Source: Georgenia ruanii
GTDB lineage: Bacteria; Actinomycetota; Actinomycetes; Actinomycetales; Actinomycetaceae
Direction: 5' to 3'
DNA: 64,000 bases
Assembly: GCF_009193175.1 (NCBI RefSeq)
Contig: NZ_VUKE01000007.1
Span: 1-64,000 of the forward strand
Below, one piece after another: positions 10,136 to 18,271 of the stretch. Both the position numbers and the translations under genes were made by a program. The notes under the pieces are model-generated. The model was not told where the DNA came from. It saw only the letters and a list, made by a program, of their open reading frames with translations, and did no database searches. Each line of letters begins with the position of its first letter. Within the stretch, counting starts at the first letter, position 1.

Positions 10136-11620
10136 TCAGCCTGCCCGGCCGAGGGCCGCGACCACCTCGAAGTGGTGGGTGTGCGGGAACAGGTCGTAGG
10201 CGTGCAGCGACCGCACGACGTAGCCCTTCTCCCGAGCCGCTCGCAGGTCGCGGGCGAGCGCGGCGGGGTCGCAGGCCACGTGCACGATCGTCTCCGGCGC
10301 CAGGTCGGCGACGGCGGACATCACCTCGGCGCCGGCCCCGACCCGCGGGGGGTCGAGGACGACGACGCCCGCGCCGCCGCCCAGCGTCCGCACGGCGGCG
10401 GCGTCGACCCGGCCCGCGTGCAGGTCGACCTCGGGATGCTCGTGGAGGTTGCGGCGGGCGTCGCGCACGGCCCCCTCGGCACCCTCGAGGCTGACGACGG
10501 CGCCGCCGGCCCGCGCGAGCGGCAGCGTCAGCAGCCCGGCACCGGAGTACAGCTCGAGCACCCGGGCACCCGCCACCGACCCCGCCGCGTCGAGCACCGC
10601 CTCGACCAGCGTGCGCGGGGCCTGGCGGTGCACCTGCCAGAAGCCCGCGGCGCTCACCCGGTAGGTCAGCTCCCCCACCGAGGACTCCACCCGCTCGCGC
10701 ACGGCGCGGCGCGGCGGGCCGGAGCGGCGCCGCAGGGCGGCCGCCTCGCCGTCGACGAGCACCATCGGCTCCCCGGTGCTCGGCGCGACCGCCTCCACCC
10801 GTGCGCCGGGGCGCCAGACCCGCCGCCACGGCGCGTCCTCGCCCAGCAGGCCCAGCTCGAGCAGGGCGGGGTGGGCCAGCGGCATCTCCCGCAGCGCGAG
10901 CACCTCGTGGCTGCGGAAGCGGTACATGCCCGCCCGGCCCGCGCCGTCGACGGTCAGGTCGACCCGGGTGCGGGTGCCGAGCCCGCCCGCCTCGTCGTCC
11001 CCGGGCAGCGCCTCGACCTCCGCCCCGGCGCCGCCGGTGAGCGCGGCGACGTCCTCCGCCACCTGCTCCCCACCGATCCGGCGCAGCGTGTCCGCCAGGA
11101 CGGTGGCCTTCCAGCGGCGCTGGGCCGGCAGGGCCACGTGCGCGAGCTCCCCGCCGCCCACGCCCCCCGGGCCGGCCTCGGGCCACACGCTGGGCACCCG
11201 GTCGGCCGAGGGCTCGAGGACCTCGACGGCGTCGGCCCGCCAGTACTTCGAGCGCTGCTCCGTGATGCGCACCCGGACGGTCTCTCCGGGCAGGGCGTGT
11301 CGGACGAAGACGACGCGGCCGTCGTCGAGGCGGGCCACGCAGTGCCCGCCGTGCGCCGGCGCGCCGACCGTCACCACGGCCTCGGGCGCCGCCTCCGCGG
11401 CCGAGCACGCAGCAACGCCGCGCCCCTGCTGCCGGGCGGGTCCACGGCCGTCCCCGCGGCGCGGCGCCCCGCGGCGCCGGTCCGCGCGGCTCTCCCCCGC
11501 GTGCTCGTCGCCCCGGGGCTCCCCCGCACGGGCGTCTCCGGCCCGCCCCGGGCGAGCCGGACGACGCCCCGGCGGCCGGCCGCCCCGCGAACGCCCGGTC
11601 CCTCCCGTCCCGGCGCTCAC
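10136..11620 (-). CDS. TrmA/RumA-type SAM-dependent RNA methyltransferase (uracil-C5 type)
   Basis: Probable m5U methyltransferase acting on rRNA or tRNA (494 aa). After a basic low-complexity N-terminus of about 70 aa comes a TRAM domain (VGAPAHGGHCVARL to GETVRVRITE). The catalytic domain shows LELYSGAGLLTLPLA (SAM site), VVLDPPRVGAG, the nucleophile Cys in HVACDPAALARDL, and FPHTHHFEVVAAL at the end. It lacks the Cys-rich 4Fe-4S cluster of RumA. The GTG start at 11620 overlaps the transporter stop as GTGA, so the two are translationally coupled. The same pairing occurs as Rv2689c/Rv2690c in M. tuberculosis. Exact RNA target cannot be told from sequence. Confidence 0.9.
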   Translation of the reverse strand: MSAGTGGTGRSRGGRPPGRRPARPGRAGDARAGEPRGDEHAGESRADRRRGAPRRGDGRGPARQQGRGVAACSAAEAAPEAVVTVGAPAHGGHCVARLDDGRVVFVRHALPGETVRVRITEQRSKYWRADAVEVLEPSADRVPSVWPEAGPGGVGGGELAHVALPAQRRWKATVLADTLRRIGGEQVAEDVAALTGGAGAEVEALPGDDEAGGLGTRTRVDLTVDGAGRAGMYRFRSHEVLALREMPLAHPALLELGLLGEDAPWRRVWRPGARVEAVAPSTGEPMVLVDGEAAALRRRSGPPRRAVRERVESSVGELTYRVSAAGFWQVHRQAPRTLVEAVLDAAGSVAGARVLELYSGAGLLTLPLARAGGAVVSLEGAEGAVRDARRNLHEHPEVDLHAGRVDAAAVRTLGGGAGVVVLDPPRVGAGAEVMSAVADLAPETIVHVACDPAALARDLRAAREKGYVVRSLHAYDLFPHTHHFEVVAALGRAG

Positions 11621-13785
11621 GAGCGCACCTCCGGCCCGCGGCCGTGCCTGGCGCCCGCACCGGCTCCGGGGACGGACGCCCGCGGGTCAGCGGGCCCGCC
11701 GGGAGCGGCACCCGCCGGAGCGATCCCGCCCGGACCGGCCACGCCCGTGCCGGCCGCCTCCGTCGGGCTGGCGGTCACCCGCAGCTCCCTGACGCCGTGG
11801 GGATGGGTCTCCTCGTGGCCGGGACCGGTCCCGACGTGATCGACCTTGTCGAGCTGGAACGGCACGGAGGCCATGACGACGCCGGGCGTGAACAGCAGCC
11901 GGCTCTTGAGGCGCAAGGCGCTCTGGTTGTGCAACAGCTGCTCCCACCAGTGACTGACGACGTACTCGGGCACGAAGACGACGACGAGGTCGCGCGGCGA
12001 GTCCCGGCGCACCTGCCGCACGTGGTCGACCACCGGCCGGGTGATCTCCCGGAACGGGGAGTCCAGCACCGTCAGCGGGACCGGGATCTCCGCCGCCTCC
12101 CACGCGGCGCGCAGCCGGGCGGTGTCCTCCGGGTCGACGGCGACCGTGACCGCCTCCAGCGTGGACGGCCGCGTGGCCCGCGCGTAGGCCACCGCGCGCA
12201 TGGTCGGCTGGTGCAGCTTGGAGACGAGCACGACGCCGTGCACCCGCGAGGGCAGCGCCCGCGCGGCGGCCAGGTCGGGGACGGCGAGGTCGCGCGCGAC
12301 GGTGTCGTAGTGGCGGTAGATGGCGTTCATCGTGACGAACAGCAAGGCCATGAGCAGCAGCGTGATCCAGGCGCCGTGGGTGAACTTGGTGACGAGCACG
12401 ATGAGGAGCACCGCGCCGGTCATGCACAGGCCGAAGGTGTTCACCGCCCGGGCGCGGCGCATCCGCGCCCGCTCGGCCGGGTCGGTCTCGACGCGCAGCT
12501 GGCGCGTCCAGTGCCGCACCATGCCGGTCTGGCTCACCGTGAAGGAGATGAACACGCCGACGATGTACAGCTGGATGAGGCGCGTGACCTCGGCCTGGAA
12601 GGCCACGATGAGCACGACGGCGGCCACCGCCAGCAGGATGATGCCGTTGGAGAAGGCCAGGCGGTCGCCGCGGGTGTGCAGCTGGCGCGGCAGGAAGCCG
12701 TCGCGGGCGAGGATCGAGCCGAGCACCGGGAACCCGTTGAAGGCGGTGTTGGCGGCCAGCGCGAGGATGAGGCCGGTGACGATGGTGACCAGCCCGAACA
12801 GCAGGGGCACGTCGTGGAAGACGGCGCCGGCGATCTGCCCGATCACGGGGTGCTGGACGTAGCTGTCGCCCACCGGCACGCCGTCGCGGGTGAGCTCGGT
12901 GGCGGGGTCGGTGACGAAGCGGACCCCGGTCTCGCGGGCGAGCGCCAGGATCGACATGAGCATGGTCGCCGAGATCAGGCCCAGCAGCAGCAGCGTCGTC
13001 GCGGCGTTGCGGGACTTCGGCCGCCGGAAGTGCGGCACACCGTTGCTGATCGCCTCGATACCCGTCAGGGCCGCCGACCCGGAGGAGAACGCGCGCAGCA
13101 CCAGGAAGGCCCCGGCCAGCCCGATCAGCCCCTGCTCGTACCCGGCCTGCGGCACGATCTCCAGGCCCGCCGACTCCGCCGGGCGCAGCGTCCCCGCGGC
13201 GCTCTGGATGAACCCGGCGACGGCCATGAGCCCGATGGACGCCATGTAGAGGTACACCGGCACGGCCAGCCCGCGGCCGGACTCGCGCAGCCCGCGCAGG
13301 TTGATGAGGGCGAGGATGACGACGGCGCTGACGGCCACGGCGACCTCGTGCCCGTCGGCGGCGGGGATGGCCGCGGAGAGGTACTGCGCGGCCGAGGAGA
13401 TCGACACCGCGACGGTGAGCACGTAGTCGACCAGCAGGGCGCTGGCCACGGTCAGCCCGGCCCGCCGCCCGAGGTTCTCGGTGGCGACCTCGTAGTCGCC
13501 GCCGCCGGAGGGGTAGGCGTGCACGGTCTGCCGGTACGAGGCCACCACGGTGAGCAGCACGACGACGACCACCAGGCCGATCCACGGCGAGATGGTGATC
13601 GCCGCGACGCCGGCGAGGGCCAGGGTCAGCAGGATCTCGTCCGGGGCGTACGCGACGGAGGAGAGAGCGTCGGAGGCGAAGACCGGCAGGGCGAGCCGCT
13701 TCGGGAGAAGGGTGGATCCCAGGCGCTCGCTGCGCATCGGTCGTCCGACCAGCGCCCGCTTGAGGGCCTCCGTGATGTCCGGCAC
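11617..13785 (-). CDS. APC-superfamily amino acid/potassium-type permease with cytosolic C-terminal domain
   Basis: Integral membrane transporter (722 aa) of the APC superfamily (Rv2690c-like). It begins with the family sequence RSERLGSTLLPKRLALPVFASDA and has about 12 hydrophobic segments up to residue 510. GGGDYEVATENLG lies in the first third. A soluble tail of about 200 aa contains HGVVLVSKLHQPTMRAVAYA, resembling a stress-protein-like domain. Its position next to two TrkA-type RCK proteins suggests ion-linked transport, but the substrate is not known. Start GTG 13785 (VPDITEALKR) is preferred; an in-frame ATG at 13812 is possible. Its stop overlaps the methyltransferase start. Confidence 0.88.
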   Translation of the reverse strand: MPDITEALKRALVGRPMRSERLGSTLLPKRLALPVFASDALSSVAYAPDEILLTLALAGVAAITISPWIGLVVVVVLLTVVASYRQTVHAYPSGGGDYEVATENLGRRAGLTVASALLVDYVLTVAVSISSAAQYLSAAIPAADGHEVAVAVSAVVILALINLRGLRESGRGLAVPVYLYMASIGLMAVAGFIQSAAGTLRPAESAGLEIVPQAGYEQGLIGLAGAFLVLRAFSSGSAALTGIEAISNGVPHFRRPKSRNAATTLLLLGLISATMLMSILALARETGVRFVTDPATELTRDGVPVGDSYVQHPVIGQIAGAVFHDVPLLFGLVTIVTGLILALAANTAFNGFPVLGSILARDGFLPRQLHTRGDRLAFSNGIILLAVAAVVLIVAFQAEVTRLIQLYIVGVFISFTVSQTGMVRHWTRQLRVETDPAERARMRRARAVNTFGLCMTGAVLLIVLVTKFTHGAWITLLLMALLFVTMNAIYRHYDTVARDLAVPDLAAARALPSRVHGVVLVSKLHQPTMRAVAYARATRPSTLEAVTVAVDPEDTARLRAAWEAAEIPVPLTVLDSPFREITRPVVDHVRQVRRDSPRDLVVVFVPEYVVSHWWEQLLHNQSALRLKSRLLFTPGVVMASVPFQLDKVDHVGTGPGHEETHPHGVRELRVTASPTEAAGTGVAGPGGIAPAGAAPGGPADPRASVPGAGAGARHGRGPEVRS

Positions 13786-13895
13786 GAGGCCCCATGGTAG
13801 GCCCGCGCGCATCGCGCGGCCGCCGCGCACCGGGGTGGCGGAGGACACGCCCGCGCGCGCGACCGCGTCGCTGCCCCACCGCCTCTGGCCAGCGG

Positions 13896-13901
13896 TACCG
13901 T
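13896..13901 (+). promoter_or_regulatory. Putative -10 hexamer (TACCGT) of the trkA pair
   Basis: Ends 7 nt before the GTG at 13909; no Shine-Dalgarno is seen. Confidence 0.45.
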
Positions 13902-13908
13902 CGTCGTC

Positions 13909-14574
13909 GTGCACTTCGTGATCATGGGCTGCGGCCGGGTCGGGGCGTCCCTGGCCGGGCAGCTCGAGGGCCACGGCCACTCCGTCGCCGTCGTCGACCA
14001 GAACCCCGACGCGTTCCGCCGGCTGCCGTCGACGTTCGAGGGGCGCCGGGTCACCGGCCTGGGCTTCGACCGCGACGCGCTGGCGCAGGCGGGCATCGAG
14101 GACGCCTACGCCTTCGTGGCGGTCTCCAACGGCGACAACTCCAACATCATCGCCGCCCGGGTGGTGCGCGAGACGTTCGGGGTCAGCAACGTCGTCGCCC
14201 GCATCTACGACCCCAACCGGGCCGAGGTCTACCAGCGCCTGGGCATCCCCACGGTGGCCACGGTGCGGTGGACGGCAGACCAGGTGCTGCGCCGGATCCT
14301 CCCGCTCGGCGCCGTGTCCGAGTACCAGGACGCCTCGTCGAAGGTGTCCATCGTCACCTGCGACGTCCACCCGGCGTGGGTGGGCCAGGAGCTCGACCGG
14401 CTCGAGCACCTCACCGGCACGCGGGTGGCGTTCCTGACACGCCTCGGCCAGGGCGTGGTGCCGCACCCCGGCATGGTGGTGCAGGAGAACGACCTCGTGC
14501 ACCTGGCCGTCGAGACCGACCGGATCGGGGCGGTCCAGCGCGTGCTGGCCGCCAGCCCGGCCAAGGAGGACTGA
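13909..14574 (+). CDS. trkA: TrkA-type potassium uptake regulator (RCK), first copy
   Basis: Cytosolic NAD-binding RCK protein (221 aa), equivalent to CeoB/CeoC of mycobacteria, which gate TrkH/KtrB-type potassium channels. TrkA-N domain in residues 1-120 with MGCGRVGASLAGQLEG as the Rossmann motif and GDNSNIIAARV later; TrkA-C domain in residues 140-215. It forms an operon with the second TrkA gene, whose ATG overlaps this stop. It is divergent from the APC permease. No channel subunit lies in the window, so the partner is encoded elsewhere or is the permease itself (inference). Confidence 0.92.
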   Translation: MHFVIMGCGRVGASLAGQLEGHGHSVAVVDQNPDAFRRLPSTFEGRRVTGLGFDRDALAQAGIEDAYAFVAVSNGDNSNIIAARVVRETFGVSNVVARIYDPNRAEVYQRLGIPTVATVRWTADQVLRRILPLGAVSEYQDASSKVSIVTCDVHPAWVGQELDRLEHLTGTRVAFLTRLGQGVVPHPGMVVQENDLVHLAVETDRIGAVQRVLAASPAKED

Positions 14575-15266
14575 TGCGCGTCGTCATCGCCGGCGCCGGA
14601 TCGGTGGGGCGCTCGATCGCCCGCGAGCTGCTCGGCCACGGCCACCAGGTCACCCTCATCGACCGCCAGCCGGCGGCCATGCGCATCGCCAGCGTGGCCG
14701 AGGCCGAGTGGCTCCTGGCCGACGCCTGCGAGCCCAGCGCGCTGGCCGAGGCGTCGGTGGACCAGTGCGACGTCGTCGTCGCGGCCACCGGCGACGACAA
14801 GGTCAACCTCGTCGTCTCGCTGCTGTCGAAGACCGAGTTCGGGGTGCCGCGGGTGGTCGCCCGCGTCAACAACCCCAAGAACGAGTGGATGTTCGACGAG
14901 GCGTGGGGCGTGGACGTGCCGGTCTCGACCCCGCGGATCATGACCTCGCTGGTGGAGGAGGCGGTCTCGGTCGGCGACCTCGTCCGCATCTTCCGGTTCC
15001 ACCAGTCCGGGGCGAGCATGCACGAGCTGACCCTGCCGGCGAGCTCGCCGGTGGTGGGGCGACGCGTCGGTCAGGTGACCTGGCCGGCGGAGACCGCGCT
15101 GGCGGCGATCATCCGGGAGGACCGGCCGATCACGCCGAGCCAGGACGACACCCTCGAGGCCGGCGACGAGCTCCTCATCGTCGTCTCGGCGGACGCCGAG
15201 CCCGAGCTCAGCGCGCTGCAGGAGCTCTTGGCTCCCGCACCAGCACCCACGTCGCCCATAGAGTGA
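14574..15266 (+). CDS. trkA: TrkA-type potassium uptake regulator (RCK), second copy
   Basis: Second RCK protein (230 aa). Rossmann motif AGAGSVGRSIARELLGHGH and Asp in LIDRQPAAM at the end of the second strand; TGDDKVNLVVSLL follows. The C-terminal TrkA-C domain spans about 140-220. ATG at 14574 is preceded by AAGGAGG and overlaps the previous stop (TGATG), so the two are co-translated and probably form a hetero-oligomer as CeoB/CeoC are thought to do. Its last 59 bp overlap the convergent DUF3159 gene. Confidence 0.92.
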   Translation: MRVVIAGAGSVGRSIARELLGHGHQVTLIDRQPAAMRIASVAEAEWLLADACEPSALAEASVDQCDVVVAATGDDKVNLVVSLLSKTEFGVPRVVARVNNPKNEWMFDEAWGVDVPVSTPRIMTSLVEEAVSVGDLVRIFRFHQSGASMHELTLPASSPVVGRRVGQVTWPAETALAAIIREDRPITPSQDDTLEAGDELLIVVSADAEPELSALQELLAPAPAPTSPIE

Positions 15267-15987
15267 GGGCCCACAGCGGCACGCCCATGACGATCCGGGC
15301 GGTGCCGAGCCACGCGACCGAGGCGTCGAGGTAGAGCGGGACCTGCACCGCCAGGCGCAGCAGGAACATCCCGATCCACAGCCACGTGGCGATGACGAAC
15401 CGCCGGCGCCGGGCGAGCAGGGCCGGGTCCTTGCGCCACGCGAAGCCCTCGCCCTTGAGCAGGGAGACGACGACGCCGACGGCGGGCCAGCCGGCCACCA
15501 GCGCCACGAGCAGCGCGACGGCGTAGGCCGCGTTGGTCCACAGGCCCATCGCGAAGTAGTTCTCGGCCGCCCCGGAGCGCCACGCCCACACGACGCCGAT
15601 GAGCACGCCGACGAGCCCGCCGGCCGCCTGGGTCACGGCGGTGCGCTGGGCGAGCCGGACGATCATCGCGAGGACGGCGACGGCGAGGGAGGCCACCAGC
15701 GGCGGCACGAGGGCACCGGTGGCGATGAACACCACCACGAACACCAGCCCCGGGGCGACCGCCTCGACCAGGCCGCGCACGCCGCCGACGGCGCCGGCGA
15801 CGGAGAAGTCCTCGCCGAGGATCTGGCTCATCCCGCTGCGCCGGGTGGCCGCGGCCGCGGCGGCCGCGACGGCGTCCTCGCCGTTCGGGTGCTCGGCGGG
15901 GGCGGGCTGCGCGGCGCCGTCGTCGTCCCAGTCCCTCGGGCCGCTCGCCGGCCGCTCGGGGCCCTGGTCCCCGGGCCCGGCCGTCAT
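15208..15987 (-). CDS. DUF3159 membrane protein
   Basis: Conserved actinobacterial membrane protein (259 aa; Rv2693c-like). The N-terminal 50 residues are hydrophilic and Ala/Pro-rich. About six hydrophobic segments follow, including VFVVVFIATGALVPPLVASL and VGVLIGVVWAW, with the motif ENYFAMGLWTNAAYA. Function unknown. ATG at 15987 overlaps the OB-fold gene stop (ATGA), making the third gene of a tightly coupled DUF3710-OB-DUF3159 operon. The 3' end overlaps the convergent trkA gene by 59 bp. The fixed linkage with TrkA suggests a role in ion or membrane homeostasis, an inference only. Confidence 0.9.
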   Translation of the reverse strand: MTAGPGDQGPERPASGPRDWDDDGAAQPAPAEHPNGEDAVAAAAAAATRRSGMSQILGEDFSVAGAVGGVRGLVEAVAPGLVFVVVFIATGALVPPLVASLAVAVLAMIVRLAQRTAVTQAAGGLVGVLIGVVWAWRSGAAENYFAMGLWTNAAYAVALLVALVAGWPAVGVVVSLLKGEGFAWRKDPALLARRRRFVIATWLWIGMFLLRLAVQVPLYLDASVAWLGTARIVMGVPLWALTLWATWVLVREPRAPAAR

Positions 15988-16358
15988 GCGTGCGCCCCGG
16001 AGCGGGCGATGAGCTGGTAGTCGGGGTTGAACATCACGCGCCGGCCGTCCTCCTCGGCGACCATGCCCTCGGCGACGAGGCGCCGGCCGGGCTCGACGCC
16101 GGGGACGTCGTGCCGGCCGAGGAAGATCAGGTCGATGGTGGCCGAACCGTCGAAGAGCTGGGCCACGAGGGCGGGCGCCTCCCCGCGTGGGCGGTAGGTC
16201 AGCGCGGAGACGACGCCCGCGACCTTGCCGCGGGTGCGCGCCGGGATGTCCGCGCAGGCCGTGGCGCCCTGCAGCAGGCTGGCCCGGCGCTCGTCAGCGG
16301 CGTCGAGCTCCTGCCGGGTGGCGGTCAGCCGGTGCAGGAGCTGGCCGAGGCCGCTCAT
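15984..16358 (-). CDS. OB-fold nucleic acid-binding domain protein
   Basis: Small protein (124 aa, Rv2694c-like) with a single OB-fold: GKVAGVVSALTYRPRGEAPAL, then VAQLFDGSATIDLIFLGR and VEPGRRLVAEGMVAEEDG, the usual RecG/tRNA-anticodon-type pattern. The N-terminal helix starts GLGQLLHRLTATRQELD. It may bind single-stranded nucleic acid, but no target is known. Both ends overlap neighbours by ATGA, so it is made together with DUF3710 and DUF3159. Confidence 0.9.
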   Translation of the reverse strand: MSGLGQLLHRLTATRQELDAADERRASLLQGATACADIPARTRGKVAGVVSALTYRPRGEAPALVAQLFDGSATIDLIFLGRHDVPGVEPGRRLVAEGMVAEEDGRRVMFNPDYQLIARSGAHA

Positions 16359-17068
16359 CGGACCTCCGTGATCTCCGGACCGCGCCGGGTGATGTCGAGG
16401 TCGGGCTCCGCGCCCGACTGCTGCGGGGCCTGGGGCTTGCCGGGGGCGTGGAGCAGGAGGACGTCGCGCGGGGCGCGCGCCTCGGCGCCGCGCACCACGA
16501 CGACGTCGGCGAGGACGGCCTCGAGCTCGGCGGCGGCCTCCTGCTCGACGGCGGACTTGCCGGTGAGCACGGCGCGCAGGAACCAGCGGGGGCCGTCGAT
16601 GCCGACGAAACGGGCGGCGCGGTGGGAGATCTGCCCGTCGGCGACCTTGACGGGCAGGCGGGCGAGCAGCTCGGTGCCGAAGGGGCCGTCGATCTGGTCC
16701 ACGGTGCCGCCCTGCTTGGCGATGGAGCCGCTGATCTCCTCGCGCAGCTCGTCCCAGATCCCCTGGGTCCGGGGCGCGGCGAAGACCTGCAGCTGCATGG
16801 CCGAGCCGGTCAGGCCGAGCGTGACGGCGACGATGTTGTTCGTCCGCTTCTCCACCTCGAGCCGCACCTGCATGCCGGGCCGGGCGGGGATGCGCAGCGC
16901 GCCGAGGTCCAGGCGGGCCTCGAGGTCGGGGACGTCGGCCACGTCGTGCGGGCCGCGGCGGGGCTGGTCGGGCTGCGCCGCGTCGTCCGCGTCCTCGGCG
17001 GCGTCCTGCGCGACCGCCTCCACGCCCTCGTCGACGGCGTCGCTCTTGCGGCGTGTGAACAGGCCCAT
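16355..17068 (-). CDS. DUF3710 protein
   Basis: Conserved actinobacterial protein (237 aa, Rv2696c-like) of unknown function. It starts MGLFTRRK, followed by an acidic linker to about residue 45, then the domain from LDLGALRIPARPGMQVRLEV through TQGIWDELREEISGSI to GIDGPRWFLRAVLTG. No catalytic motif is recognised. The ATG at 17068 has GAGGAG upstream, and it heads the operon with OB-fold and DUF3159. In mycobacteria the gene just upstream is dut; here dut is missing and a GC-rich duplicated spacer lies in its place. Confidence 0.92.
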   Translation of the reverse strand: MGLFTRRKSDAVDEGVEAVAQDAAEDADDAAQPDQPRRGPHDVADVPDLEARLDLGALRIPARPGMQVRLEVEKRTNNIVAVTLGLTGSAMQLQVFAAPRTQGIWDELREEISGSIAKQGGTVDQIDGPFGTELLARLPVKVADGQISHRAARFVGIDGPRWFLRAVLTGKSAVEQEAAAELEAVLADVVVVRGAEARAPRDVLLLHAPGKPQAPQQSGAEPDLDITRRGPEITEVR

Positions 17069-17164
17069 CGGAAACGTCTCCTCGCATCTTCCGCGGCGCC
17101 TCGCGCCGGATGACCACCAGAGCCTACCCGCGCGGCGGCGCCCGCTCCGCCCCGGTTCGCCGTC

Positions 17165-17271
17165 GGCGCAGGGCGCGGCGAGGGGCCGAGGCGGGAGGAC
17201 CGTGCCCGGCCCGCCGCGGCGGCGGCGCAGGGGCGCGGCGAGAGGCCGAGGGGCGAGGACCAGTGCCCGGC
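17165..17271. repeat. 46/48-bp imperfect tandem duplication in the DUF3710-DUF3093 spacer
   Basis: Copies 17165-17210 and 17224-17271 both start GGCGCAGG, contain CGCGGCGAG and end GTGCCCGGC. They fill most of the 248-bp spacer where related genomes carry dut. No coding signal is seen. Confidence 0.8.
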
Positions 17272-17304
17272 GCGCGGCGGCCGCGGCGCGCCTCGTCGGC
17301 CTGG

Positions 17305-17310
17305 CACAGT
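17305..17310 (+). promoter_or_regulatory. Putative -10 hexamer (CACAGT) of the DUF3093 gene
   Basis: Ends 6 nt before GTG 17317; no Shine-Dalgarno present. Confidence 0.35.
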
Positions 17311-17316
17311 GGCGGT

Positions 17317-17802
17317 GTGAACACCACCGCCCCGCTCTACGCCGAACGTCTCAGCCCGCCGCCGAGCATGCACCTGATCTCGCTGCTGCTCGGCGCCTTC
17401 GGCTTCCTCACCGTGACGCCGTTCTCCTCCGTCGCGGTGGCCGTGACGGTCGGCGTCGTCGTCGCCGTCGCGGCGTCGGTGATCGCGGTGCTCAGCTCGC
17501 CCGTCGTCGCCGTGGTGCGGGGCGGGGACCCGGCCGACGGCGGCGGCCCGGACGCCCTGCGGCTGCGCGCGGGTGACGCCGTCATCCCGGTGGAGGCGCT
17601 CGGCGAGCCGGAGGTGCTCGACGCCGACGGGCTGCGGCGGGTGATGGGCCCGGGGGCGGATGCGCGCGCGCACGCCTGCCACCGCGCCTGGGTGCACGGT
17701 GGGGTCCTGGTCCCGGTCACCGACCCGCGGGACGCGACGCCCTACTGGGTGATATGCACGCGCCGGCCCGCGCAGCTCGTGGCTGCGCTGGGCCGGCGCT
17801 GA
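17317..17802 (+). CDS. DUF3093 membrane protein
   Basis: Small actinobacterial protein (161 aa, Rv2698-like). It starts YAERLSPPPSMHLISLL and has two hydrophobic segments (about 18-35 and 40-62), then a soluble domain with AHACHRAWVHGGVLVPVTDP and PYWVICTRRP, the conserved end of the family. Function unknown. GTG 17317 is the start, with CACAGT 6 nt upstream. It converges on DUF4193 with 13 nt between stops. Conserved linkage with dut in other genomes is broken here. Confidence 0.88.
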   Translation: MNTTAPLYAERLSPPPSMHLISLLLGAFGFLTVTPFSSVAVAVTVGVVVAVAASVIAVLSSPVVAVVRGGDPADGGGPDALRLRAGDAVIPVEALGEPEVLDADGLRRVMGPGADARAHACHRAWVHGGVLVPVTDPRDATPYWVICTRRPAQLVAALGRR

Positions 17803-17815
17803 CGAGGGCTCGCCG

Positions 17816-18115
17816 TCAGGCGGCGCACTCGGAGCAGACGAGCTGGCCGTTGTCTTCGTAGGCCAGCTGGCTGCGGTGGTGCACCAGGAAGCACTTGGCG
17901 CACGTGAACTCGTCTGCCTGGCGGGGCAGGACCCGCACGGACAGCTCTTCCCCGGAGAGGTCGGCGCCAGGAAGCTCGAAGCTGTCAGCGGCTTCGGCCT
18001 CGTCCTCGTCGACCGCCCCGGAGTTCTTGTCGGCGCGGCGCGCCTTCAGCTCCTCGATCGAGTCCTCGTTGAGGTCCTCTTCGTTCTTGCGAGGTGCGTC
18101 GTAGTCGGTCGCCAT
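17816..18115 (-). CDS. DUF4193 zinc-ribbon-like protein
   Basis: Small acidic protein (99 aa, Rv2699c-like) found throughout actinobacteria. It starts MATDYDAPRKNEEDL. The acidic middle is followed by two CxxC pairs, FTCAKCFLVHHRSQLA and LVCSECAA, which likely bind a zinc ion. RNA polymerase-binding or regulatory roles have been guessed for such proteins, but nothing in the sequence proves one. The ATG at 18115 is preferred over upstream in-frame starts because family members begin there. Monocistronic. Confidence 0.9.
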   Translation of the reverse strand: MATDYDAPRKNEEDLNEDSIEELKARRADKNSGAVDEDEAEAADSFELPGADLSGEELSVRVLPRQADEFTCAKCFLVHHRSQLAYEDNGQLVCSECAA

Positions 18116-18168
18116 CTCGGCGTCACGCTCCGGTTTCTTCGTGGTCGTCAGTCGTGGTGGTCGTGGCA

Positions 18169-18196
18169 TCGAAGCCAGTACGTCGAAGCCAGTACC
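18169..18196. repeat. 14-bp tandem repeat upstream of DUF4193
   Basis: TCGAAGCCAGTAC occurs at 18169-18181 and again at 18183-18195 in the leader region of the minus-strand gene. Confidence 0.75.
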
Positions 18197-18271
18197 CGGA
18201 AAACGTCCTCGGGGCGCATTTGTTCCCGGGGACACCGGATTGTGCACCACCGACCGTGACGGTGCCCAGGC

